The position numbers were made by a program, and so were the translations under genes. A stretch of 64,000 nucleotides of DNA from Chrysemys picta bellii (Eukaryota; Chordata; Testudines; Emydidae), in assembly GCF_011386835.1 (NCBI RefSeq), contig NC_088800.1, positions 52,233,439 to 52,297,438 of the forward strand, given 5' to 3'. Shown piece by piece: positions 22,897-33,040 of this stretch. Numbering within the stretch: position 1 is the stretch's first letter; the number at the start of each line of letters is the position of its first letter. Under the pieces are notes generated by a model. It saw nothing but the letters and a program-made list of their open reading frames with translations. It made no database searches and was not told the DNA's origin.

Positions 22897-23917
22897 CAGG
22901 GGAAGATTTAGAGTTAGTGGAACCCTACGCCCCGCTTTATTTTCAGGGGGGCCCCCTCAGGACCCAGCCAAGAAAGAACATTCTCTCCTCCTCCTCTATT
23001 ATAAGTAATGGGAAATAAATTAAAATAAAGTGAGGTACCTTGATTGGGGCGGGTGTGCAGGGGGCAGGCTCTGGGCTGGAGGTTGGGGGTGCAGGCTCTG
23101 GGCTGGGGCAGGGGGTTGGAGGGCAGCGCTCCCAAAGCAACCGGCACATACAGCCCTCTGGCAGCGGCTCCTAGGGGGGGGGGGCAGGGGATCTCCACAT
23201 GCCACTGCCCGCAGGGACAGTCTCTGCAGCTCCCAGCCAATGGGAGCTGCAGAGTCGGCACTCGGGGGGGGGGAGCAGCACATGAAGAGACACACATGCA
23301 CACCCCAGGGGCCTCAAGGACATGCCGGCCGCTTCCAGGAGCAAAGCGGCACAGAGGGAGGGAGGCAGAGTGGGCAGGGAGCCGCCTTAGCCCTGCTACT
23401 GGCACATCTCTGCGTGCCCCTTGGGGTGGAATGGAGACTGCGGGTCTCCATGCGCTGCCTGGGGCAGGAGCAGCGCGCAGAGCCCCCCTCCTCCCCACCA
23501 GGGGCGCACAGAGACAGAATATTAGGGTTGGAAGAGATCTCAGGAGGTCATCTAGTCCAATCCCCTGCTCAAAGCAGGACCAATCCCCAACTAAATCATC
23601 CCAGCCAAGGCTTTGTCAAGACAGGCCTTAAAAACCTCTAAGGAAGGAAATTCCACCACCTCCCTAGGTAACCCATTCCAGTGCTTCACCACCCTTCTAG
23701 TGAAATAAGGCGCAGCAGGGCTGCATGCCAGCAGCTGGCCAGTTCCGGGAGCAGCGTGGGCCAGCAGCCATGACATGCAGGCAGCCTGCCTGCGCCCTGC
23801 TGCGCCACCGGCTGGAACTTGAGGGCAGGTTGTCAGATATTTGTCCTGCATTTTGGGGGGGCCCCTGTCATTGGGGGCCCCATGCCACCGCACCATTTCA
23901 TGGTAAATCCTCTCCTA
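22897..23917. mobile_element. hAT-like element (1021 bp) with nested CR1 tail
   Basis: Ends CAGGGGAAGATTTA and TAAATCCTCTCCTA, flanked by ggtgtgct (22889-22896) and ggtatgct (23918-23925), 7 of 8 identical. The interior has a G-rich tandem part (about 23040-23130). It also has a GC-rich module with inverted CCAATGGGAGCTGC-type sequence (about 23220-23260) that is shared with other hAT-like families here. A CR1 3' end is nested at 23508-23707. No transposase. Confidence 0.7.
23508..23707 (-). mobile_element. CR1 LINE 3' end, nested
   Basis: On the minus strand the last ORF2 residues are legible ([19 protein letters not shown], then a LDKALAG-type end). The 3' sequence follows as far as the GGTTGGAAGAGATC block. 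The terminal ATTCTATG repeats are decayed. The copy is 5' truncated within ORF2. Confidence 0.85.
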
Positions 23918-24290
23918 GGTATGCTGTAAAGGGGGGTCTGATCTGTGTATAGTTACAGTGTGTGTGTGTGTGTGTGTGTAGGGGGGGTCAGAGTGAGGGG
24001 TGTAAGGGAGTGCACAGCTACTGGGGGTGTGCGTGTAAGGGGGTCACAGTAATGTGTGTGATGGGCTGTGCATAGCTACACAAGAGTGTTTATGTGTAAT
24101 GGAATCACCCAGTGATGTGTGTGTAGCTACAGGGGGTATATGTGTAAGGGGACTGTGTAAGAGTACCACAATGGCATGTGTTAGTGTAAGAGGATCATAG
24201 AGGTAAGGAGAGGGTCACACACAGTGATCAAGGGGATGTTACAGAGGATGTGATGTATGTGTGCATGGGTGTCTATTGCGTGTGTAGGGG

Positions 24291-24977
24291 AGTGATGGGA
24301 AGGGGGGAAATGTAAATAAAATAAGTAGGCGTTCGGCTCCATTGGGCCAGGGCTGAAAGATGCCATATGGGTGCGAAGCAGTGTGTGGTTTCCAGAGGAT
24401 GTGGACAGGACTTCAATAAGAAGCTAAATTGGGGGGAGGAGAGGGGAAACAACTACGGTCCTTTCCATCCTCAGATGCCTTTAGGGAGTCACAGCTGCTG
24501 GACTGGGAAAGCAAACAGCCTCCCTAAGACGGCAGGAAAGTATTTAAGCAACAAAACGCCACCACTTTCAACCCTCTCCTCCCTATATTTTGAGGCCTAA
24601 ATAAGGCCCTGAGACTCCATGGTCATGACAGCAGACAGACACCAGTCTGAATGGTCCTGCAGTACAATAGGTGGCCCCGTGGGCTTCCCTGCTGGCAGCT
24701 GCAGCAGCTTAAGGGCGGTTCAATTGAAAAGTGTCCAGGTAGAAATTGACACTTCCTTGTACAGTCAGTGCTCTGTGTGTAACTGCTGCCTTGGTGACAA
24801 AAAACAACATTTTCACTGCCCTTTCCTCCTGTTAACCCTGCAGAATCAGCACAGCTAGGGAAAGGACAGACTCCAGATCACTGTGCATCAGTAAACAATG
24901 CTGTTGATAGTTTCTGATCAGTTACAAAGCTGTGCAAACCCCCTCACAACCTTTGGGACATCAATAGGGTTGAGAGA
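24291..24977. other. Unannotated interval
   Basis: No feature recognised. Confidence 0.5.
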
Positions 24978-25205
24978 CAGGATAGCCCCATGGCTAGGAT
25001 ACCAGCCTGGGACTTCAGAGACCAAAGTTCAATTCCGTGCTCTGCCACAAACTTCCTGTACGCTCTTGGCAAGTCACTTAGAGGGGGAACTAAGGCACAG
25101 AGAGGCTGACAACAGAACTGCAACATCCCTGGGAAGCAGGGCAAGGAAAAATACAGTAAAGATTTTGAGGTGCTCAGATAATACAGTAATGGGGGGCAGA
25201 TAAGT
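24978..25205 (+). repeat. MIR-like SINE
   Basis: A head (ATGGCTAGGATACCAGCC), B-box-like GTTCAATTCCGTGCTCTGCC, the core CTTGGCAAGTCACTTAG, then GGCACAGAGAGG and a tail. The plus orientation fits MIR. Confidence 0.65.
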
Positions 25206-26090
25206 ACCTCTTGTAGAGAACTGTAAAGGAAGGTAAAATTTGCCCTGCAGAGTCTATTACTGGTGGTGATGTGCCAAAAAGAGAGCACCCAGGTCCCTGT
25301 TACCAGGAAAAATCCTTTCTACAGAGTACATCAAATGTGGGGTCACTGAATAGCAATGCTTAAAACCATCCCTTTAACATCATAGGAGCTATGCACACGC
25401 CACCAAATAAAACCACATCTCTCAGTTCCACATCTGAACTCCCTGTAACCTGGGATCGTGGGGATTTGTTTGTGGAATACCTCGGGGGGAAGAACAAGCC
25501 AAGAGCCAGGCTGGCTTGAGCTCCATGTAATACCACTTCCTAATACTTTGCCACATTCACACAGAGGGAGTGGAATCAGAGTATGACACACACAGAAAGG
25601 TCACAAGCAATAGAAATAGCAGTTTCAAGCCAGCGTCATGGCATAAACTCATTGCTGCTAAGGTCAAAGAAGTTTCCACTTCTTCTGTCTACAGCACGGT
25701 GAAAAGTCAAGTAGTGACCACAGCTGGAAGCAGGACACCAGGGCTAGACAGCAACTGTCTGATCAGGTACAGTAAATCTATCATGCCTAACAAACTTCAA
25801 GACAGGGGATTATACAGATTTGAAAGGGAAATCAAAATCCTAATTAAAAGCAACAAAAAAGCAGCTGACTGTGTCCTTTTAAGTGGCAACTAATCCCAGC
25901 ACCCATTTCTGTCATTGATTTATGAGCAGGAAGTTCATTTTATCTGAATAAGCACAGAGACCGCAAGCCAACGGCGATTAAGCAGGGCTGAGTGTACACA
26001 AATTTAAAAAAAAACAAACACTATGGAAGCCCGGTGCTCTACTAAGCCAATTAACATTACTTCAATGAGGTGCAATAGGGCTGCTCATAT
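25206..26090. other. Unannotated interval
   Basis: No feature recognised. It lies downstream of the likely polyadenylation signal of the microprotein gene. Confidence 0.4.
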
Positions 26091-26097
26091 TTTCCAG

Positions 26098-26103
26098 TTT
26101 ATT
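26098..26103 (-). terminator. Candidate polyadenylation signal AATAAA
   Basis: TTTATT on the plus strand gives AATAAA on the minus strand, about 650 nt downstream of the stop codon at 26750-26752. It is a six-base match and would occur often by chance. Position is the only support. Confidence 0.3.
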
Positions 26104-26749
26104 AGCCAATTGTGGATAGATTTTAAGCACAGAGTTAACAATAGCATGTGAACTGGTATGGCTGGTCTCATTAGCAACACTGCAGTAGTTTAAACAGGTG
26201 CCTCATGTGGTGGGGGGAGGAGGAGAAAGACAAGCCAGGCCACAGCATCCATTCTCTGCAGGCATTTAAGAGCAGGTCTAAATTTTCAGAACCTTTCCCC
26301 CTCTGTGTTTATAATCCTTGCAATAGACCCTTTATCATCTCGGTCAGCCCAGTGGTTTGCCTCACCTTTACAGTCTGCCTATTGAGAACAGTTGCATTAT
26401 AAACAGGAAGCTTTAAGTTGTGTGCTACAAATGTGCTATATATTTAATAGGCATCGGAGTCTAACAAGAAGATTCCATGGAAGGAAAGCATGTGAGACTC
26501 TCATCAGGATAACGCTTCTTGGATGATGCACACACAAGTTTCTTCTGTTTTTAGACAGGTTTATCCTAACTCTGAATTTCCCCTGCAGCCAGAAAACAAA
26601 CAGTTTCTCTTTCCTGCTACAGTTGGGTGTCGATTGGTCAAGGGCTCATCCTCCCATCTGAGGCTGTGCCAGCCTGTGCAGGGTAGGATTGTTGTTATTG
26701 GACATTCACAGCTAGAGATAAACATGAGTAAGAACGAGGCACTGTCTCC

Positions 26750-26879
26750 TCACTCCATCCGCTTTATGGGATCTCCGTGATTCAGTGCGATGACTGCTTC
26801 TGACGCCATCTTTCCGTACAGCAGCACCAACAGGCGAGCAACTAGAGCAATAACGAGGCAAAGCCAGATGAAAGTGACG
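26750..26879 (-). CDS. Microprotein exon 2: transmembrane helix and C-terminus
   Basis: On the minus strand an acceptor (CTCTTCATTTTAG) opens 130 nt: one base completing a split codon, 42 codons, and TGA at 26752-26750. It encodes residues 31-72 of the predicted protein. Residues 31-51 form a strongly hydrophobic segment (VTFIWLCLVIALVARLLVLL) with a single Arg at 45. The hydrophilic tail that follows (52-72) ends HGDPIKRME. The phase-2 start matches the phase-2 end of the exon at 39812-39900, which joins them in frame. The role is unknown: the sequence shows only a single-pass membrane protein. I do not recognise the family. No canonical start is needed in this exon, so an ATG-based gene finder would miss it. 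Confidence 0.55.
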
Positions 26880-28107
26880 CTAAAATGAAGAGAGATCGTC
26901 TGTATTTATTGCCATTTACAAACTATGCGCCCCATCTGAACCGACTGCTCTTACGGTCGTTTAATGCCATGACGTTTGGAAATAACCATGAACGAAGTCA
27001 CCTAAAAACTCACCAGAAAACTATGCAAAAGAAACAGAATAAAGAATAAATAAAGAATAAAGAACCAAGCCTTTCTCTGTGCCCTAACAGTCATGAAAGG
27101 CTGGCTGTGTTAGATCAGTGGGGGAAGTGAATTCCCGAGTCGAGGATCACCCCCCATCAACGAGATGAGCAGATCTTAGCTACATTTTATACAGCATCAT
27201 CTATTTCCCCACCCCTCCTCTAATAGGCCACCCCATGGTGGGTAGAGTGATCCCAGGTATGGTTTGTATTTCAGTGAAGGTTTTAAAGCACATTGCACTC
27301 CATGGCACTGTACAAAGCTCAAGATATTCCACAGGGTACAGGGAGTGTATGTTAATTGCATGCCAGCTAAGCCACAAAGATACGTGGATGAAGGGCTGGC
27401 CCGTCAACACAGGACATGGTCAAGAGCTGCTATAAGATGTGGAGTTTCACAGTTACCAGAGGGAGGATGCATCAGGCAGGGACTGGAAGAGCCAGATCTC
27501 GGAGCAGGAAGAAGTAGGCATCCCACCCTCTGGCACTATCCCTTAGGCAATGCAGACCTAGATCTTGTTCTAGTTCATCTGGGGAACATTTGGATGCCAG
27601 AGTGATGGGTTCTATAGAAAATCCTATGGTAGCTAGGTACAATACCTCACCTACAGAACGTATCCTGCAACGTGAGAGGCGAGGGCTATGCACAGCATCC
27701 ATACTGCATCCCTGCCCTCTACAGAGCCGCTCTTAAGCCCTTGCTGTGCTTTATCAAGCCTCCTTTCATGACAGGGGGAATGAAAAACTTACAGAAGTTA
27801 AGTTAGCCAGCTAAAGTTACCAAGAACCTTTCCTCCAGGTTACAGGGTTTGGAGTTTCCCTGAACTAGTCGTTTACTGTGTCCTAATTTCCAATTCACTG
27901 TCCTAAGTTTTGGAGGGCTGGTGTTTCGGAACTGGCCTCAAGCAGGTGCAGAGGTCGGATGAGCGTTACAGGCAGTAGGTTGTTATTTGGCATTTGCATT
28001 AGAAACAAACCAAAAAAAAGAAAGATATTGGAATAACTGAGAACTGCTCAAGTGTCTGCACACACACACCCCCACACACACACCAGCCCCCTCTCTATAA
28101 AAGTACA
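26880..28107. other. Intron of microprotein gene, left part
   Basis: It lies within the inferred 12.9-kb intron (26880-39811). No exon or clear transposon was recognised in this part. A short CA run occurs near 28060-28085. Confidence 0.4.
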
Positions 28108-28377
28108 AAGAGTCTGGTCTACACCACTGTAGACCAGTACACAGATTTTATATTGGTGTAACTATTTCAGTTCGGAGTGACTTCTTAATGAAATAGTTAT
28201 ACAGGTACAATCCCTGGTGTGGATGCAGTTATACCAGTATAAAGCGGCTGTATACTAATGCAGTTTATTCCCCTTCCCAAATGGGAAGAGCTATACAGGG
28301 AATGTAACTGTATCCACCCTTCAGGAGTTGTGCCACTTTAACACCACCAGTATAACTGATGTGTTTAGACAAAGCCT
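28108..28377. repeat. Old MITE with TATACCGGTATA-type interior
   Basis: It begins with AGTCTGGTCTACACCAC and ends with TGTTTAGACAAAGCC followed by TTA. Inside are repeated TTATACCAGTATAA/ATACAGG motifs. The right end resembles that of the element at 41216-41488. The copy is diverged and the left edge is approximate. Confidence 0.5.
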
Positions 28378-29480
28378 TAGCAGCATTTAACCAGCACAGC
28401 AGCAATGAACAAAGAAAACAGTCATATGGGGAACAGATGACTTCCTAAAAGGCAAGACTTCAAAATAACATGGAGGCTTTCAGGGAGCGGGCGTGGCTAT
28501 CCAGACCAGAGCATGAGCAATGGCATCGTACTTGCTAAAGCTAGGGTCTCCCTCCAAGAGAACGCACAATACAGAGGTAACCAGCAGCTGACCCCTATGA
28601 AGTGGGTGGGGAAGGAATCCACAATTACTTCAAGACCAACTCCCTAGATTCTCAGAGTGCCTTTAATGAGAGCAGCTCAGATATCACCTGCTGCAGATGT
28701 CACACTCAGGTGCTTGGTTAGACATGCAGTCATGCTGCATCACTGCTCCTTCTCAGCCCTCTCTCTCTCTCTTTCTCACAGGTAGTGGCCGCTACACCCA
28801 GTGACAGGCAGAAGAGTTTCACTCTGGAAAACGAGTTGTACGACAATAAGGCACGGGAGTCACAACACAAGAGTTGAGTTTGCAACTCGCACCAAACAGA
28901 AAGTGATCACAGAGGCTGCTGCATGCGTTGCAAGGAGACCACACTGCTGGGTCTGGGCAGCGGCCCAAGGGGCACACTGGCACGGGGTGCAAGCAGTAGA
29001 CTAGAAGGGGGTCTGACAGGAACTAGCCAAGTCACTGACCCAGAGGCAACAAGTGGGGGGGCTGACCTCATCCTTCAAGGGCACCTGCCCACCTTTTGTG
29101 AAGGCAGTGCACAGCCATCACTGCTCCTCAGACAGCTGTAGTGAGAGATGCCCGTAAGTGGCCAGGAGATTATATCCCAAAGCTGGCCTCAGTGACCCAG
29201 GCTGAATCACCCCAACTCTTCACCTGAGACTGGATGCCAAGGCCACAGGAAGACTCCACCCAGTCCATACAGTGGGCTGACTTGGTGAAAGCATCTCACA
29301 CAGGTACCCCTTGCAGTCTGACAGCTCCCCATTTGATTCCAGAGACAGTTCAAGGGCCTGGTTCTTAGCTACAAAGCTCTGGGTATCTTGGAGGCTTCCC
29401 CTCTTTGACAAGCTGACAGCATCCAAGGTGAAGCTTCCAGGCCCTGAAAATGGTCTGCCCCCAACACAGGGCCTGAAGGC
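28378..29480. other. Intronic, unannotated
   Basis: A short CT run lies near 28755-28775. No exon or transposon was recognised. Confidence 0.4.
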
Positions 29481-29674
29481 ATGGGATCCTTGCAAGGGAA
29501 GATCAGGATAAGTCCAACTTAGCCATGTTCCAAGGTCACCAGGATGTGAGGCTGGCCAAGAAAGAAGTCCTCTAGAGAAAGAGCAGCCAAGCCAATGCTG
29601 AAGGCGCAAGTCCAGCCCAAACACACCCACCTCCACTCCTTGGGCTGAGAAAAGGAGCAGGGGATGTTGCACTC
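29481..29674. repeat. Direct repeat, left copy (about 194 bp)
   Basis: From ATGGGATCCTTGCAAGGG to TTGCACT this matches 30805-30998 with scattered differences. The two copies flank a partial LTR and are host sequence, not transposon. Confidence 0.85.
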
Positions 29675-30804
29675 CATATGTTTATGGAAATATGCTTATG
29701 CGTGTAAATATAATGTAACTGGAATATGCTTTATGCAAAAGGTCTCTACCGAGTGTGTTCATCTTATTTGTATGAATGTATCATTCTTGTATCTGAAGCT
29801 AGAAATATGAAGTATTATTCTGAAGTCCTATTGTAACTATGCAAAGTGTGGGCCATTAATGGTGGCTTGGAATCTTGATGGCTCCCATTAACTAGGACAA
29901 CTGGTTGTGAATGGCTCTGTTTACTCGCAAATCTTCCTGGGTACCTGCAGGCCAGCTGTGAAAGAATGGAGAATGAGGTCTTACAGTGGCATGTGATCAT
30001 GTCATCTGGTACTGGAATCCATCTTAAACCTGGTGCTTTTCCATTTAGAAGGGGGGGGGGGGAAATCCAGAGAGAGAGAAAGAATTCCCACCTTGTGCCA
30101 AAGATATAAAAGGGTGTGGAAGAGAACAAAGGGGGCTGCAGTCATGAGAAATCCCCTAGTTACCACCTGAGCTGAAACTAACAAGAACTGTACCAGGGGA
30201 AAGGATTGGGCCCAGATTAAGAAGGAGTCTAGTCTGTGAAAGAAGCTTATTGGAACATCTCTGAGAGTGAGATTTACCTGTACTCAGTTTCTTAAATGTT
30301 TTACACTTAGACTTGCGTGTTTTGTTTTATTTTGCTTGGTAACTTGCTTTGTTCTGTCTGTTATTACTTGAAACCACTTAAATCCTACTTTTTATACTTA
30401 ATAAAATCACTTTTGTTTATTATTAAACCCAGAGTAAGTAATTAATACCCGGGGGAGCAAACAGCTGTGCATATCTCTCTATCAGTGTTATAGAGGGCGG
30501 ACAATTTATGAATTTATCCTGTATAAGTTTTATACAGAGTAAAACATTTATTTGGGGTTTGGATCCCATTGGGAGCTGGGTGTCTGGGTGCTGGAGATAG
30601 GAAACCTGCTGAGCAGTTTTGGTTAAAGTCTGCAGCTTTGGGGGCATGGTTCAGACCCTGGGTCTGTGTTGCAACAGAGTAGTGTGTCTGGCTCAACAAG
30701 GCAGGGTTCTGGAGTCACAAGCTGGCAGGGAAAACGGGCTCAGAGGTAGTTTCAGCACATCAGTTGACAGTCTCAAGGGGGTCTCTGTGCCCGAACCCGT
30801 CACA
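29675..30804 (+). mobile_element. Solo LTR, family A, 5' clipped (1130 bp)
   Basis: It aligns by eye with the LTRs at 6486-7676 (opposite strand) and 50458-52683. The shared blocks include AAAATCACTTTTGTTTATTA and ATATCTCTCTATCAGTGTTA, and the end is CCCGTCACA. The expected TGTGACGTTACACT start is missing: the left edge joins the left direct repeat at a CACT-like microhomology. It carries a polyadenylation-type TTAATAAAATC near 30400. No internal genes. Confidence 0.8.
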
Positions 30805-30998
30805 ATGGGATCCTTGCAAGGGAAGATCAGGATAAGCCCAACTTAGCCATGTTCCTAGGTCACTGGGATGTGAGGCTGGCCAAGAAAAGTCCTCCAGAGA
30901 AAGAGCAGCCAAGCCAACCCTGAAGGCACAAGTCCAGCCCAAACACACCCATCTCCACTCCTTGGGCAGAGAAAAGGAGCATTAAGACTTGCACTACC
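30805..30998. repeat. Direct repeat, right copy (about 194 bp)
   Basis: It begins at the exact end of the LTR and repeats 29481-29674. Downstream sequence is unique. Confidence 0.85.
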
Positions 30999-31490
30999 CT
31001 GGATCCATCTTCCCCTGCCGCTTCTCATCTCTGTCCCACCGGTGGGCCCTGCTCCCCAAGCTGGAAATATCACATATGCTAGTGACTCCAGGCAAAGTAG
31101 CATGGGGCTCCTTAAAGCCACTTGCCTGCCCTCCCGGTTCTGGAGACGGCCTCTGACACAGCCAACTGCCTAGGCAGCTCCAGTTTATAAGGCTGCAAAT
31201 CTCAGGTCATCATCCCTCTGGGCCAAGGTTCTCTCCTCCGCTGTTGCAGCACCACTTTGGTCACAAGAGCACATGCAACCAAGCCCCAGCAGCACAGAGC
31301 CTTCTGATACTAGGAGGGAGAATTACCAAAGAATGAAGGGAGACAGAGAAAAGGGGAGGTGGTGCGGACTGTACTGAGGAAAAGGGATGCGGAGGAGGAG
31401 GAGGAGAGAAAGGACAGAATCCCTTCTGCCCTCCATGATAATAGAAAAGGATTGTGAACCAGTGGCTTGGGTCTTGGTTTCCAATCTATA
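30999..31490. other. Intronic, unannotated
   Basis: A GA/GGA-rich patch lies at 31390-31410. Nothing else was recognised. Confidence 0.4.
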
Positions 31491-31571
31491 GGCCAGATCC
31501 TCAGCTGGTGTAAGCCAGCAAAGTGCCACCATAATCAATGCATGCCAGATGCACTAGCTGAGGATCTGGCC
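31491..31571. repeat. Old palindromic repeat GGCCAGATCCTCAGCTGGTG
   Basis: The inverted ends GGCCAGATCCTCAGCTGGT and ACTAGCTGAGGATCTGGCC enclose a short unmatched centre. A related copy is at 35608-35692. This looks like a dispersed amniote palindrome family. Confidence 0.7.
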
Positions 31572-32936
31572 TGCTACTTAAATGACGGCTACAGTCTGCT
31601 AGGATCGGCACCAACTGACAGTGGTGTAGGATCTGTGAATGGAGGGAAAATGAATATATGAATAAACCGTTGTCGAGATACCACGCTGATAAGCACCTCA
31701 CCAATGCCTATAATACACTCCTTATTTTTAAGTCACTCACCATGCTTGTGGATTCTTCAGAACTACAACTCCCAGAAGGCTTTGGGGCTTCTTACAGCAT
31801 CAGCGTTTGAACCTGCCTGGAGACAGGAGCTTATCTGTTGTGGTTAGGGGTTACACAGAGACTTTTCTCTCCGTTCAGAATGGGCTGTCGCCTCATTGTT
31901 CTGTTACCATTTCTGCTGCCACTCGCTCAGTGAGGGCTCTTTGACACCTAGAAAACTCAGCAGGATCCTAACAATATGGACTCTGGGCAGCTTCCTGCAA
32001 TCAGCAACAGGGGCAGGATCTCCAGAGGGCTCCGCATGTGCCCACCCGGCTCTCTGGATGGTCCCACTGCCTGCATGTTCAAATACAGTAATAGACAATT
32101 ATTCTGCATGGCCAGTGTGTCATTAGCAATTGCATCTACTAGAAATGTATAAATAAAGATTCCTCTGAATAGGTTAAATGCACATGTCCCCTGTGAGCAC
32201 TAAGACCTTGTAAGCTTTGACGTTTAAAGGTTAATTTTTGTTATCCTACTGCAAAAAACAGCTATTTAAAAAAAAAGATGCATTTCCCTCATGTTCTCAA
32301 ATCTCTAAACCAGCTCAACTGATTTTAATAAAACCCACCATCCTCTCCCAGCCCCACTCCCAGTCTCCTTTGGGCTGAGACACCATATGAGAAATTATAG
32401 CCCCTGTGACAAAATTTGCAAAGAACCCCTGTTTGTAATTGTTTGACTCTTTTAATCTACATTTCAGAGTGGCCACAGTGTCCCACAGAGACACTAGAAC
32501 AGCTGCAGCTCAGGGTCTGTGGAGTGAATAAGAGTTAAAACCACAAGGCTACACACTTTTATGTATATACTTTGTGAATCGTACAAGAGGGTGGGGGGAG
32601 GGGAGTTAAAAAAACTCTCAAAACTTTCCAACAGTTTATCTTTAAAATTACAGGCATGTTTCTGCACCTGCCTTCCACCTTGTGCTGTCAGTTACACCTG
32701 TGCAAAGTGGGCAACCATCAGCGCAGGCAGAGAATTTTATTTCGTAGTGTTTTGCGGATACTTTGCACAGGCACATGGGATGCCAGATGCCAAGGCAATG
32801 AAGAATCGGACCCACTGCATGAATTCAAGCCTGGATGTAGGTACTGCTAATAGCATCTAACCAGCAGTCTACGAGATATGCTAAAAGTGATGCTGAGCAG
32901 GCAAGAAACTCCTCCAGACTCTGAGGCCCAGTACAA
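31572..32936. other. Intronic, unannotated
   Basis: One ACTACAACTCCCAGAAGGC motif (about 31766) resembles an SBS/ZNF143 site. No exon was recognised. Confidence 0.4.
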
Positions 32937-33040
32937 GTTCATAGATTAAGGCTGGAAGGGACCATTGCGAACATGAGGGCAGGGGACTGGACTCTATGAC
33001 CTCTCGAGGTCCCTTCCAGTCCTAGAACCTATGAATCTTA
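32937..33040. mobile_element. Two CR1-type tails in inverted orientation
   Basis: The left part (TTCATAGATTAAGGCTGGAA, then GGGACC) is a CR1-type tail on the minus strand. The right part (GACTGGACTCTATGACCTC, CGAGGTCCCTTCCAGTCCTA, then ATGAATC) is a plus-strand tail resembling that of the Cry I-type SINE. Their 3' ends face outward and the bodies are lost. Confidence 0.65.

Larger units (their letters stand above)
22850..24290. repeat. TG/GGGG-rich minisatellite, interrupted
   Basis: Degenerate units such as GGGGTGTAAGGGAGTGCACA, then GCTACTGGGGG, recur at 22857-22890 and 23997-24026. Weaker relatives (TGTGTGTAGCTACAGGGG, TGTGTAAGGGG, GTCACAGT) run to about 24290. A (TG)n run lies at 23958-23979. 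The array is split by the transposon at 22897-23917. Confidence 0.65.

Noticed and set aside
22153..22911. 252-codon open frame on the plus strand, with 171- and 194-codon frames opposite
   Set aside because: They lie in a CpG island and a G/C-rich transposon where stops are rare, overlap one another on both strands, and show no domain or family motif.
29220..29672. 150-codon minus-strand frame
   Set aside because: Its left part overlaps the 194-bp direct repeat, and the corresponding region in the other copy is broken into shorter frames. No family motif.
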